Below the pieces are notes generated by a model. That model saw only the letters and a list, made by a program, of their open reading frames with translations, did no database searches and was not told where the DNA came from. Positions 11,894 to 25,000 of a stretch of DNA of 64,000 bases are shown here, piece by piece; the stretch's first letter is position 1; each line of letters opens with the position of its first letter. The stretch lies in contig CM065879.1 of the NCBI GenBank assembly GCA_033439255.1, positions 3,726,501 through 3,790,500 on the forward strand, given 5' to 3'. This stretch comes from Hericium rajendrae. Lineage: Eukaryota > Basidiomycota > Agaricomycetes > Russulales > Hericiaceae. The position numbers and the translations under genes were made by a program.

Positions 11894-12283
11894 ATATTCA
11901 GCGGATTTTGGTATGTAGGAAATGCAAAAAAGCTGATGTCCCATTTACTACCCAAGGGGCGCCCAGACGTGCAGGTATTTTGTTGTTCCAATAAACCTCG
12001 TTTGAATCTGGCGTCCAACATAGATGGTTTGTCCCGGGCCGGGTATCCCGTCAGGGCATGAAGTCCGCGTGTAGCAAGGCGTGTAGCTCGTGTAACGGTC
12101 GCACTGCATTAAACTTAGACCGGTGTGCGATTTCAACACAGAACGACTACATTCTGTGTAAGGTCGCAACGGAGACTAGAGACGGTGCTCCTCTATTCAG
12201 CCACAGCTCTCAAATTTTCTTTCGGTGAGTTGTTCTATTCTTCCGGGGTGCTCTGCCTCGTCTGATACGGCGTTCACAGCGAG

Positions 12284-13837
12284 ATGCATAGAGGTTTGAG
12301 GATTCCGGAGATATTTCTAGCGATCCTCGAGAGACTGGCAGAAGATACGAAATGCAGGGGTCTCTATGATATCAGAAATATTGATGGTGGATGCCATTAC
12401 CCGGCGCGCAAGCCAGAGTGTCTCGCTCTGGCACTTACATGCAAGCGCTTTTTGGAACCTGCACTGGACGCCCTGTGGGACAGCTTGACCTCCATTCTTC
12501 CGCTGCTGGCAGTCTTGCTGAGCGTCAAGTGTGGTGATTTGAAGGAGTTACATGAGATGAAGGTGCGTGATTAACAAATGAACTTGTTATACACTTAATT
12601 CATGCCATGCATGATACTGTAGATCGGATTTCCTCGCGAGCATGCGCCCTTTGAGATAGACCGCGTCGCATACTACGCTCATCGCATACGAGCTCTTCGT
12701 GTCGGCTCGGAGCATATGACGCCATCTATTTGTCGTATCCTAAACACGAACATACCCTCTTCTTCCCGGCCCATATTTCCAAAGCTACTTTGTCTTCAAT
12801 GGGATTTCGACGAAGTGAAGACGTTTCCATATATCACACTTTTTTCCAGTCCGTCGTTGCGGACTCTGACCATACTTTTGGCCACATGGAAGTCTTCACT
12901 AGATGAATCCATCTTTCACGGCCTTTCCACTCTGGCGAGTTATTCTCCCTGTCTCAAACGCATCAAACTGGACGATTCCTGGTGCTATAGGGATGACAGC
13001 GGCAGAGAGACAGCTCTAATCCTCTCCGCCCTATCATCTTTGGCTAAGGTAGATATCTCCACATCTGTCTCACCCCGCGCTCTCCTTTGTCTAGCGGGGA
13101 TGCCTCGACTTTCTTCGCTTGCGATCACTTTCTATAATCATGGTGAAGAGGTGCATTGGACGTCGGACCCGCCTACCAGGCCTTCTTTTCCCATGTTGCA
13201 GGAGGTCGAGTTCAACCTAGGAGAAGTTCGGGACTATGCTATATTCTTCGCATCATTTCATGGTCATCGTGATATTCAGACAATCAATCTGAAGTCAATA
13301 TTTTACCCAACAGCGCTAGAATTTGACGCTTTCGCCATCTCGGTCCGAGGAGCTTGCTCTCCGATAACATTGAAGGTCTTGTCGCTTTCTGCAGACTCGG
13401 GAGATCTCGATCCCATGTCTGATTCGCCGCCTTCCACCCTCGGCAATGCATCACTCTCTCCATTTCTTACCTTCCGGCACATGGAATCATTCGATGTTGG
13501 GGTCTATGAGTCACATTGGGATGACGAACTCTTGGAAGCCTTGGCCAATGCCTGGCCTCACTTACGATACCTCTCGCTGAGAACATGTAGTCCAAACTCT
13601 CCGTCTAATTTCACAGTCGGCGGGCTGTATCCTCTGGCTAAACATTGCAGGTGTCTCAAATATCTTGGGTTGTCGCTTTCGAATGTTATTGTCGGGACGT
13701 TGCGCACTCGAGACTGGGACAAATCGAGTGCTGTGCACGACGTACGGATCGACATCTATGATCCCACTCCGAATTTGTCGCCAGATGCGTGGTCGTACTT
13801 GCGCGAGATCTTCCCTCTCCCCGCACGGTGGCTATAA
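12284..13837 (+). CDS. F-box-like leucine-rich protein
   Basis: Two exons (12284-12562, 12623-13837) give 497 aa in frame. The N-terminus MHRGLRIPEIFLAIL with LALALTCKRFLEPALDALW is the degenerate F-box start typical of a large Agaricomycete family; the rest is a run of irregular leucine-rich segments (LRTLTILLATW, LSSLAITFY, LRYLSLRTC, LKYLGLSLSNV). Such proteins are thought to be substrate receptors for SCF ubiquitin ligases, but no substrate can be inferred. It resembles the gene at 16989-18705, which lies beyond RPA49. No frame problems were seen. Confidence 0.8.
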
Positions 13838-14981
13838 TCGGGTTTTAACTACTATACGATGGTGGAATACCTCGCTTTCTGATAGTGAGTGTTATTGATC
13901 CAGCTTCTTCTATTCAGTGCATCAAGACTGATTACTGCGTCGTTCGTTTCAAGTCCTTCTTTTTCTCTCAGCTCAATAACTTACGGATACAGGATGGATT
14001 GGTGAATACGAAGAGTTGGCTCGTATAAGCTGCAGGGAAGAAGTGATGCGAGTCAACGGAGATGGTGTTGCGAGGCTTAGTCGAAGTCAGTGAGTCTTGT
14101 TATTGCATGAATCATGCATGGAGCCCGACGATGGCGTTAGAAATTGTTATAGACTCGTTCAGCTGATATGTAAGTTATGTCTTCCGAGGGCAACCTACTG
14201 CGAGCCAGACAGATGCGTCAAAATGATGGTATACCTCGCAAAAGCAAGTGTGGTGAGCGCAGCAATGGATTATAACAGGACGACGCTTCCGAGTCAATCG
14301 AAGTGGATAAGTGCATGCTACCAGGCCGTGGTACTCTGGATGTGCGTCCTGAGTTTCTCGACGGGATCGTTGTGTCACTCAACAAATGAGCCGACGACAA
14401 GCCTTTACACCAGTTGGTCTATGCTGAAGCGCTGACTAGTTGTCGGCGTAAAGCAGCTGTTCACAAAGTACATCACAAGCTATGTTGCATTTTCCCGTAG
14501 GACATACATGAATCAGGGAGTTAACGTGTCCTCTAATTCCCTCAGTTGGCCCTCGAAGATAGCGCAAACATTCAAATGAACATCCTCGTGGGGGAAGATA
14601 GCCTGCAGAAAATGCCGGGCCATGGCATCGTATGCAAGACGACCGCTGAAAGGGTGGTACGATATGTCAACTGGCGTCTTCGTGGTACATCCAAGGTCGT
14701 GATCGCAATCATCTTTGGGAGAGTCTCGTCATACAGAAGAGGAATGTCAGTTCGGTCGACATTGTCTTGTAAGAAGGATCAGACCGGTTTCTGAAGGAAG
14801 GGATAGCGGAGTTTCACATGAGATCCTTTGTAATGCCTGGGTCTACGCTTGACACCTACGGCCGGAGACATAGATAAAGAACAGCTGCGCGCTGCCATCC
14901 AGAGGATCATCAGAAAGACATGATACATACGTCGGCAAGATAGAGGACAGAGCAACCTAGCAGCGCTATTCTAAGAGTTCC
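13838..14981. other. Intergenic, no gene seen
   Basis: About 1.1 kb between the 3' ends of an F-box-like gene and RPA49. Open frames at 14097-14435 and 14546-14794 have no family signature and no credible splice partners. Confidence 0.5.
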
Positions 14982-16625
14982 TCAGGTTCTTCGTTTGGCC
15001 CGTGACTTAGGGAACGCGAGCGGCGCCTTCAGGACTGCCCGTTTGTTCCCAGCGTCTACATCCGGCAACCCCAGCCGCTTGATCTCATGCACTGTCAACT
15101 GCTCATGCTTGCAGCCTAAGAGAGATTAGTGTCAAGGCCGGCTACTACGAGCTCCAAACTGGACTTACCAAGCGATCGAAACATGGCGTTTACTCTGTTG
15201 TGGAAGTCAAAGTTAAAAGACTGGAGTCAAAGATAGAGAATAGCACTTGCTTTGTGACACCCATTCTCAGATCAGCCGCGATGAGCGTTGTATCCGTCGC
15301 AAAATCATCGATCTTGAGACAGAGTGCAAAGACGTGGGTCAAGAGACTCATGTCCATCTGCGATGTGACTTTTGGCCTGTACTCCCGCCATCAGCCGAAG
15401 TGCATGCATGCATCCGCGTGTATACGCACTTGTTCGTGCCGCGCAGCTTCTCCGTGAAGCGCGCGAGGAGGCTGTCGACGACGATTTCGGGCGTTGGGGA
15501 GAGACGGTCGATGATTGATTTGCGCTCGGGGACGTCCTTGCCGCCTGCGAGCGCGCGGAAGGACAGCATCGCAGCGATGTAGGCTAGGATTTTGCTGCAG
15601 GTCATGAGCTGAGGGCATCGTGTTGTACGGAGACGGGACTTACACAGTCTTGGGGTTCGGCTTCGGTGCCTCGTACGCATGTTTGACGTGCCCTTTGACC
15701 CAGTTGCTCCGCGTATTCGAGAGTAGCTGGTAGCGCTGGATATGCGACTCGGCGGCTTTGAGCTGCGGCAGCAGCGCGTCGAGCGCGGTCCACTCCTGCT
15801 CTGGGATGATGCCGTGCAAGGGATATGCGTCTTCTGGCATCGTTGCGTCGAGATCATACGGCGGTATCGGCCGCGCCGCGTCCGCCGCGAGCTTCGCCTC
15901 CTCTGCGAACCCATCAGCATCGTAACAGCCGCGAATGGACGGCACGCACCCTCGGTCGGCAGGTTGCCAGTGCCCTCCTCGATGCGTTCCTGCAGCACGC
16001 TGGCGACGCCCTCCATCGCGCTCACATCGACCTTGTTCCGCTCGCGCGCGCGGATCGCCGCCTGCGCCTTCTTCGTCCCGAACGTCGCGCCGAGCGCGGT
16101 GCGCGCCTGCAGACGCTCCGTTGTCGTCGGCGCGGCTGGCTCCGTCGTCTTGAGCGCCTTGACCTGGGGCGTGATCAGGAAGAGCGGGCGGGCTGGAGCG
16201 TCACCTTGCCGGTCGATGGGTGGTGGACGGCGATGAAGTATCTGATGTTCCTTATGTCAGGAGTTGGGTGGGGAACGGCGAGGACGCGCACCTGCTGCCG
16301 AGCCCGTCGTCCTCTGTCGCGTTCGCGCCAGTGAACTCCATGGTGTCTGTCTCACCAGAGAGGGTCGTCGCCTGCCGTGCGAACTCCCGCCCGTCATCTC
16401 CGTCCTTCGCATAGCACTGAAATGCCGTCGACTTCGACGGGCGTATGGTCGGGAAGTTTGCTGAGAATAGAGTTGTTCTTTCACGAAATAAATGGCAGAT
16501 TTGTGTAGGGGCGTACCTAAGACCGGTCCTACTTGCGAAGCAGGGAGCGAGGAAAGCTCGAGTGTAAGCTTGTCCGCACCAGAATCGGCGCGCTTGCGCT
16601 TCTTGTTTGCGAGTGGCGAGGACAT
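14982..16625 (-). CDS. RPA49: RNA polymerase I subunit RPA49
   Basis: Homologue of yeast A49 (mammalian PAF53), the Pol I subunit that pairs with A34.5 and supports initiation and elongation on rDNA in the nucleolus. The start MSSPLANKKRKRADSG is at 16625. Exons then read FPTIRPSKSTAFQCY, GETDTMEFTGANATEDD, YFIAVHHPSTGKVTLQPA, KALKTTEPAAPTTTERLQ, ALGATFGTKKAQAAIRARER and VSAMEGVASVLQ. The C-terminal tandem winged-helix region follows: YPLHGIIPEQEW, NWVKGHVKHAYE, MDMSLLTHVFALCLKIDDF, VTKVNAMFRSLGCKHEQ and VHEIKRLGLPD. The length, about 430 aa, fits the family. One intron (15250-15195) has a GC donor. Its 5' end shares a 363-bp divergent promoter with the F-box-like gene at 16989. Confidence 0.93.
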
Positions 16626-16988
16626 GCGGTGTGAATCTGAACCAGGAAGAGCAGAGTAGTCAACGATTCAGACCTGCTTGAAAGGTTAGTAGTTCGTGAC
16701 TTATGTAGAGAATGTAAACTGGATTTCAGTTCAGGACGGCAAACTTAAGAAATGCGCGAATTGGCGCCCAGATGGCATCGCGTCAGCACATTCGCGTGAT
16801 CATTACCCTACAGTCTACAGGAGCCTTCCTTCCCTCGAACACAACCCTCCCCACCTCGTTGTGTTCTAGAGACTCGGTCACCAGTCTACGTTGTTTGTCG
16901 AGATATCGGTAAGTTAGCTGCAACGTTCAACATCCAGCCTCGTTCAACGTCACTCAGCTACAATATATCCCAGAGTACAGAGTCCAAG

Positions 16989-18705
16989 ATGCATCGATGT
17001 CTGCTCATACCCGAGCTCATTGAAGAAATTGTCAATTCCATCCTGCCATCGAGTATCTACACGGACGGAGATCCGGCTTTGTTTGAATTGCTCGACTTGC
17101 AGGAACCCCACCGTGATCTAGCCGCATTGGCTCGCACATCTAAATTTTTTCTTGAACCAAGCCTTGATGTGCTCTGGCGTGATTTGGATTCACTTGTGCC
17201 CATTTGGATTGTCCTGGATACGCGTATCAACGCGTACGGGAATTACGTCCAGGACGCTGTCCGAAATCATGTGAGCCTCGGTTTAATTCCTCGCCTACCT
17301 GTACTGACAAGGATCAAAGCGCCTCGAAATAGAGAACGCAAACCTGGATAGACTCATGTACTATCTTCCTCGGGTCAGGAATTTGCAGGTTGATGAGAAT
17401 GGCACACAACGTTTGATGCTCAAGACTTTGCTCCTTCGCTATCGCAACATCGGGACACCCCTCGTACCCAACTTGCGGTGTCTTGTCTTCAGTGCACTGG
17501 ATCGTGACTGGTATGAAGGACTTCCAATGATCTGCGGCCCAGGTGTCACCCGTCTCGCGGTTTACCCTTTTTTCCGGGACAAGGGCATCGTACAGGCCAT
17601 AGATGCTTGCCCCAGTCTCAAGGAAATCAAGTTCTTAGGATTTCGTCCATCTATACGGAATCCGGAGTCTTATTTGAACGACATCCATGCACTTTACCTC
17701 CGATCCATTCAGCTATGTGAATGGGACGCATCCAAGATCATTCTTTCTTTACCACCCCCGCATCATGTTGACTGCTCCGGCCACCCCCTTACATCTGAAG
17801 CTATCATCCACCTCTCGACGATGCCTCACTTACAGTCGCTCATCATGCTGGACGTGCGCGATTCCAAGGATCCCGACGCACGTTCGTCACATGTCCCGAA
17901 CACTTTAAAGTTCCCTGCCCTGTGCACCCTTCATCTAACCAGCATCAGTCCCGATGCCTTCACCCACTTTTTCGAGGCCTTTCGAAATTTCAGTACGCTC
18001 CAAGACCTTCATGTCGGCTATGCATACACTGGGGTGATCCTACCCCTTACGCAATACACCGAAGCTATTGGCGCTGTGTGTAATCCCCTCATGCTACGCA
18101 AATTCGAGATAGGTCCCGGACGTGAGGGGCAGAGACGTTTGATTGAACACCCTCTGCCTTGCACGGGGCTGACGCTACTCCAACCCCTGCTTTCCTTCAG
18201 GAACATGGCATTCTGCTCTGTCGTGGCGCCCGCGGCTCTCATCTGCGACGACGCTTTGCTGGAAAGCATCGCCTCCGCGTGGCCAGCGCTGCACCACCTC
18301 GCACTGCTAGCGTACCCTAAGCACCAACATCACTCGAACGTGACGCTGCGCGGTTTGGCCTTTCTCGCCGAGGGCTGTCCTCAGTTGGACTATATTGCGC
18401 TAAATCTAGGGCCGCCAACGGATGAGGATGTTCGCCTCGATGATGTGGCGCGGACTTGGCGCCACGGTGACAAAGCTCGCTCGTCCATGTTGCGGATGTG
18501 GCTTGGAGGGCTGGACAAGGTAGCGGCCGGGCGGGCGCCTGAGGTCGGGACTTATCTGAGGAGGATCTTTTCGTATGACCTGTGCAAGGTTTCGGACGGC
18601 CACGTTGATTACTGGCTCAATCACGATAGGTACGGCCATTTGGAAGAAGCTACGTATGTGGACGGCTTTGGGGTCAAGCCCCCGCATACTTTATATGAAC
18701 AGTGA
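16989..18705 (+). CDS. F-box-like leucine-rich protein
   Basis: Two exons (16989-17270, 17320-18705) give 555 aa. It begins MHRCLLIPELIEEIVNSIL and has LAALARTSKFFLEPSLDVLW, the same F-box-like start as the gene at 12284, followed by irregular leucine-rich repeats (LKEIKFLGFRPS, LQSLIMLDVRD, LQDLHVGYAY, LHHLALLAYPK). It is probably an SCF-type substrate adaptor; the target is unknown. The two genes flank RPA49 on either side and may be dispersed duplicates. The frame is clean throughout. Confidence 0.8.
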
Positions 18706-19054
18706 GTCGCGCATGCCTAAAGAACTCCCGACTTCCGATCTACAAGTCTGGTACTACTATTGCACACGCGTGCTTCTATTCTCTTGTTATGCATAGTGCT
18801 CCACAAACGGTATTCGTTTATGACAGCACCAACGCACCATCTTGTAGCATTATCAATGCTGTTTCCTTAGACGCTGTCGAGTTTCCATACTCGCAAGGAT
18901 CGTTAACCTCTTGCACTATACATAGCAGTCATACTTTACTTATCCTCTCCCCAGCCACTAAAGCATACATATCAGGTTTATCTCGATGTACAAGTAGTCT
19001 ATAAAGAAAGGAAACCCAGAGTGCAGAAACGAAACGGCGATCACGGGGCACTGT

Positions 19055-22000
19055 TCATACTCTCCCCGTCATGGAGCGGAATGCGCCGCCCAGAATATGT
19101 GTGATCTCGATCCGGGACTCCCATAGAGGAAGAACGATGCAGAAAGCACCGCTCATGAGCACCCAGAGGCTGCCGGATTATGTCGTCAGCTACAACGGAA
19201 GCTAACGTGAAAGACAACAATGAACGCACATAGTGCATGTCGTCCAGAAGGCATAGAACTTTTCACTGAAAATGTAGTGCGAGAAGAACATCGGCAGAGG
19301 AACTGTATGCGCGACGAGAAAATGGGTCGGTCTTAGCGACACAAAGCATTTGAACAGGCCACGTACCGATAAACATAACGATGAGCGTCAAGATGACCGA
19401 ATACACCGCCGCCCGCTTGAACACGGCCTCCATGGTCTTACGCATCTCAGTGTCCTTGTCCTGCGACTCGGCGAGGTCTGCGGTCACGTCGATCACAGAC
19501 ACTCGATCCTTGTTCTTGTCCGCGCCGTTCTCACTCGCGCCGTCCTTCTCGATGGACGGAGAAGAGGGTTCTTTTTCCCAGGCGTGGTCGCTGGGTATGG
19601 GCTCGGCGGAAGGTCCGTCATCGTACCGCGCGATCGCACGCGTGCCCTTGAAGTCATAGTTATCGGGATCTGGAAGGCATCAGCGCCAGAAACAAGGGAT
19701 ATACATCCGCACGCACTGATCAGAGACACGCCGACCGTTAGGACGCCGGAGAACAGCAATCCCGTGAGGCCGGAGCACACCGCAGAGTACGGCAATGCCA
19801 GGTTGGTGATGTTGATTGTGCCTTTCGCAGTAGCTTCAGCAAGGGGTATGATTCTTCGAGGCAAATCGGACTCACCGTAGATCTTCCAGCAGCCAATCAT
19901 CCATGCGCACATCCCCAGGATCAGTCCGCCAATCGTGCCTGCGAAGACGCCTGCGCGCGTGAGCTTGCTCCAGGTGACAGTCAGGCCGATTGGGACTACG
20001 GCCGGGCTTAAAGCGACGCCCCTGCGATGCGATGGTTAAGAGGCCAGCAATCCAGACTTTTAAATGGGAAGCTTACTGCACGTAGAAAAGCTGAACCGAA
20101 AGAACGTCAAAGATGTTGGCTATAGAGATGAGAATCACGTACCCAGCCAAGATCTATTTTTGCCTTGTTGAGGATGACCGCCCAACAGCCCATCCAGATG
20201 GCCCAGACACAGATAAAGATATGGGACACCCGAACGATCTCCTTCCCGGAAGCTTGAGGTCGATAATACGTCCTGTACAGACTTGAAAAGGCTTGCCGTC
20301 AGAGGTTTGTCTCGTCATTCAGGTGCAAGAACACTCACTCATAAGAGCTAAACGTAGCAATCGTTAGTATTCTTCTAAAGGTAAGGATGCATAGAACTTA
20401 CAAAAGACTCGAAACGCCGATGAGCTCTGCGCTCGCAGCCGATGTGACAGCCATGCTAAGAGGGTCGACCACCAATTGAGCATGATAAATACCATAAGAT
20501 AATGAAGAGCGCACAACACAACGAGCAAAACGGCAATAGCGCCGCCTTTTCCCATCAGTACGGCGGCGGCGGCAGGTGCTGCGAGGCCGGCGCTGGCCTG
20601 TGAAGCCGAGAGGGGATTGGGATAAGTCGGAAACTTGGGCTAGATAAAAGGGCCGGAATGAGAATATCGGTGGACAAGCGAGATGCGAAACGCGCGGACG
20701 TTGTTGAGCAGTGCACGAGCAGCGAGGCCCAAGCACGAGGCAAAAGCCCATGGGACTGCGAACCACGATAGGCCACCAAGCATCTGCACTCGAGGGACTG
20801 AGTGGATGTTATATATAAGGTCGTGATGTGCAGCTCACGTAGGCTTTGGTAGTGGATTCAGGCGCTGATGCAATAGCCTATCAAACATAGGTTCCTGATG
20901 AGTTACCTTGAAATTAGAACAAGGTTGAACACACCCTTTGCCAGTAACCTTAAAATATTGAAAAATCATTGATATTTCGTATGGAAGCAATCGCCTGGAA
21001 CGCACCTTGATCGCAAAAGACACCGGCAAACCCACTTACAATGGTGGCCGCACCGAAAACCAAGCCCTGGTTCGACTTCATCGTCAAGTAGCTTCCCTGC
21101 GCATTTCCAACGACCGGGGTGTCGACACCCGCCTGCTGCAGAAGCTCATACATCTTATTGTAGCTGCCGATGTCGGGAGATGTCCCACTGGATAGAAATC
21201 AGACAAGCCGAGCATGAAGGAATGCGTGGACGTACTAGGTGCGGAACACGAAGATGTAGATGACAATGAAGAGGATGATGGTATGGGACCAGTCGCAGAC
21301 AAACGTCGCGCGGAGGCCGCCGAAAATGACGTAGACGGCGATACCAACAGGTAGAAGCATGCAGGCTGCCTCGATGCTCATGCCCGTGAGCGCGTTGACA
21401 GTCGCTGCGCCTCCGACTATCGTAATGAGACTCATGAGCTTTGCGGAAAGAAACACAGAAGAGCGACGCACGAAGGAGTGATCCGCTGACGATCAGAATG
21501 CACAAGAAACCGTAGAACGTGAACAGCAAATGCGCCAAGGTGCCGAACCGGGCTTTGACGATCTTCGTTTAGAACTTAATATCAAAGAGGAGGTCCAAGA
21601 TTTAGAGATGCTGAGCTCACCTCGAGGAATGTGTGAGCACCATTAGCGTTCATTTTTACCTTCGCAGCTACCATGGCGAAAAAGCCAACTGTATCGTTCC
21701 ACCTACGCCATACCACCTACAGCACAAGGCATTCAGCTACTGTATGCAGGAGGTAGACAGCAAGGAAATATACCATGGTCCGCTCACACCTATACAGTAG
21801 ATATGGATATCAGCGAATGACTCGGGAGGTATCTAGACTTGGCCTACCGAAGGTGTAGGCGGCTGTACTAGACTGTAATAGTGTTGCGCTCCAAGTCCAC
21901 GCGCTCACACTAGGGACAACGTGCGCGTCAGCCAGGCAGACACGATACTAGCGTTCTGGTTCGTACATTCCACAGCAGACTAGACCCGGCTGCCGAAAAA

Positions 22001-25000
22001 GACGCTTGTGAGAGAAGACTTCTCCGTGAAAGGACATTCACTTACTTTTTTTTTTTTTTTTTGGACAAGCCATGTGCCTAGGAAGCAACTATATCGTGAA
22101 ACACGACTCCAGTCCCACTAGACGGCTTAAAGCATACCGTTTTTACGCGGTATGGTCCGAGGAAAAATGCGCAAACGCACGAACGACGATTGCGAACAGT
22201 GTGGGGCTGCCGCCGCCACAGGTGAGTCCCGTTAAGTAGGGCCTGCAAAGCGACGAACACCCACTAAAACCTCAGGGTTGGCGAACCATTCGTCCGCCTC
22301 GCGATCAAGCACGAGGTTCCAAGTATCGCGCATCAGTCGCCTGGCACCTTCAGTACGGAGAAGGCGACATGCCGTGACACGATCGAGTGTGAATTTCTCG
22401 CTGATGGCGCGATGCCAGCGCCCTATGATTTCGGTAGGACTGTGGACACGGCCACGGATTTGACGTTCGCAGCGCAACACCCAGATAAGGTAGGCAGATA
22501 TGGAGATTAGAATTCGGAGGAGTCTGGTGGCGCCTGCATTCCGGGTACCATTGGCGCGGAGGTGTTCGATTTTGCCCACAGAGAAGACAAGGCCCACAGA
22601 GACATTTGGCCAAGAGGCCGCATCGTGAGGCCAGAGATCTTTCGCAAGGTCCCAGATGAGCTTTGGCGTTGCGCCTGGGCACTCAGTAAGGATATGCCGC
22701 ATGTTTTCATCGGGGTCATGACATGCCGAACAGATTGCCCAGTGTTCGAAGCCTTTAATACGGGACCAGTGGCCGCCGACGCGGTGTACATTATGGAGGC
22801 CTTTGTAGGCAAACTGGCGAAAAGGGGGGGGGAAAACCTTGTTGGTGCAGCTAACCCATATGGTTGCAGGTGTTTCGTCGGTGCCGCCATGGTCCTCGAG
22901 TGTGGCACGGGCCATGTCAACGGTAAGTATAGAGCTATGGCGATCAGGTGGGGGCGTCATTTCCTGGACGCCGCGGTAGGCTATGGCTTGTGTGATGGTC
23001 ATGAGTTTCGCACCTGAGATGGTGAAGGCAACTGGGACGTGGAGGCTCAGGTGGTCAGGTATGTTCTTCGCGGCGCCTGCTTTGGCGAGATCATCAGCTT
23101 TTTCGTTGCCAGGGACACCAGAGTGGCCCTTGACCCATTGAAAATGTGTGGTCGCAGTTCGGATGCGAAGTAAGTAGACCGCCCGGCGGAAGAGGTCACG
23201 GTTGCTCACCCCGATCCAGCCGCGGTCCTCCCATTCGGGTAGGTGGTAGGTGAGTCCCTCAATAACATATTCAGAATCCGTGGCAATGGTGATAGGGATG
23301 AAGTTCTCAACTGCCTCAAGGGCAGCGATGACGGCAGCGATTTCGCCAACTTGGTTGGACTGCGCTGGGCCGGGGATGCGAATGGACCGGTTGCAGGGGT
23401 GGTTATCAGCAACCCATACACCGCTTCCGCACTTGGCATTAGCCTTTCCGTTGTTGGAACAGGAGCCATCAGTGTACAGCGTAAGATGTTCGTGGACAAG
23501 GTCCTGGCCGACGTGTGGGGCATTCAGGCGGGTGGCAGGGCCCGCGGTCAGCAGGGCGGGATCGGCGAAGGCGCGGAAGCACTCGGCGAGCGACGTCTTA
23601 CAGGTAACGCTCGGGTCAAAGAGGATCTTGCCCTTGAGCTCACGGGCATGGAGGTTGGCACTTTTCCGGCCTGGGGTGAGTGATAAACCATCATCATAGA
23701 CGGGGCGGAGGGGGTTATATTTCGGACGGATGGCTGCGATCAGTTGTGTGGCGGCTGCAACGCAGAGGTGTGGTTTGGGGCAGCCGGCTGCACGGTCAGC
23801 AACACAAGCAGTGCACTCACAAAGCGGGTCGAATTCATGGGCTATAGGAAGTCCAGGGGCAGTGCAGCGGGCGGTGACGCGCTCAAGGTCGCCGACCGTG
23901 GTCGTACGGTGGATGGTTTGAAGGCAGTGCGTGTGTATGTTACGACGAGTCTGCGTTGTGCCCAGGTGATACCAGGCAGGCAGTTGTTCCTGGAGGTGGC
24001 GCGTTAATTTGAGTGCAGCGAGAGAGACGGAGCATGTTTTGGCTGCTTTAAGCATTTCCATGATGTCCCGCGGCATGGTCACAGCACGGGAGCCGCTGAG
24101 GGGGGGAGACCAGCTTTGAAGGAAAGTATTCATGGTGTCAAGGTCAGTAAATCGGGCGGGTGCGAGACGGCGGATCAGAATGTCTGTAACAAATGCCCAG
24201 GTTGGGCGAGAGTGGGTGAGGTCAAGATAGGATTTGAGCCACATAATATGGATGGCAGTATTGCGGGCTTTAATGTCAAGGAGGTTAAGGCCGCCCTCGG
24301 TCATCGGGCGATGGAGAAAATGGGCGGCAACCGGCGGCACGCGCTTGCCGTTCCACATGAACTTATCAATGATTTTAGCGAGGGTGTCTTCGATGCGGCT
24401 AGGCATACCTTGAACTTTAGCAAGGTATTGGGTCATACCACCCACAAACATCTGGACAATGTGTCGTTTACCATAAAGTGTAGGTCTACTAAGTAGCCAT
24501 CGGTCAAGTGCGGCATTGATTTTATCGAGGACAGGGCCCCACGGGTAGACATCATCGACGTTATTACCAATCCAGGCTCCCAGGTATCGGATCGGGTCGC
24601 CATTGCGGACAATGCGTATGCCATCCTGCAGTACTGTGACATCATCACGGTGGAGGCGACGATTGTCGTAGACCCACTGTCGGTGAGCTAGAGTACCGAT
24701 GGGTATGATCTCAGTCTTGTTGATGTTGAAGCGTGCGCCGGAAGCGGCGCACCATTTGTCTAGGATGAATTTGACATCATCATAGTGATCATTTTCGCTA
24801 AGGTACAGGGCAGTATCGTCGGCGAAGAGACTGATGAGGACTTTCCGAGGGAGGAGATCACCAGGAATGGTGAAGCCAGTCAATAGCGGTGAGCTGCGCA
24901 TCATACAAGCGAGTGGTTCAATAGCGAGGTCAAAGAGCAGGCAGGATAGGGGGTCGCCCTGCCGAACCCCCCGTGTCACGCTGTAGGGGGCGCTGAAGAA

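Noticed and set aside
14097-14794. Two short plus-strand frames between the F-box-like gene and RPA49
   Set aside because: No motifs, no joining intron, and codon content unlike the neighbours.
21967-21989. Apparent in-frame stop (TAG) in DUR3 just after the LINE
   Set aside because: Using the acceptor ending at 21990, the TAG falls across codons in the correct frame (PGLVCCGI), so the exon is intact.
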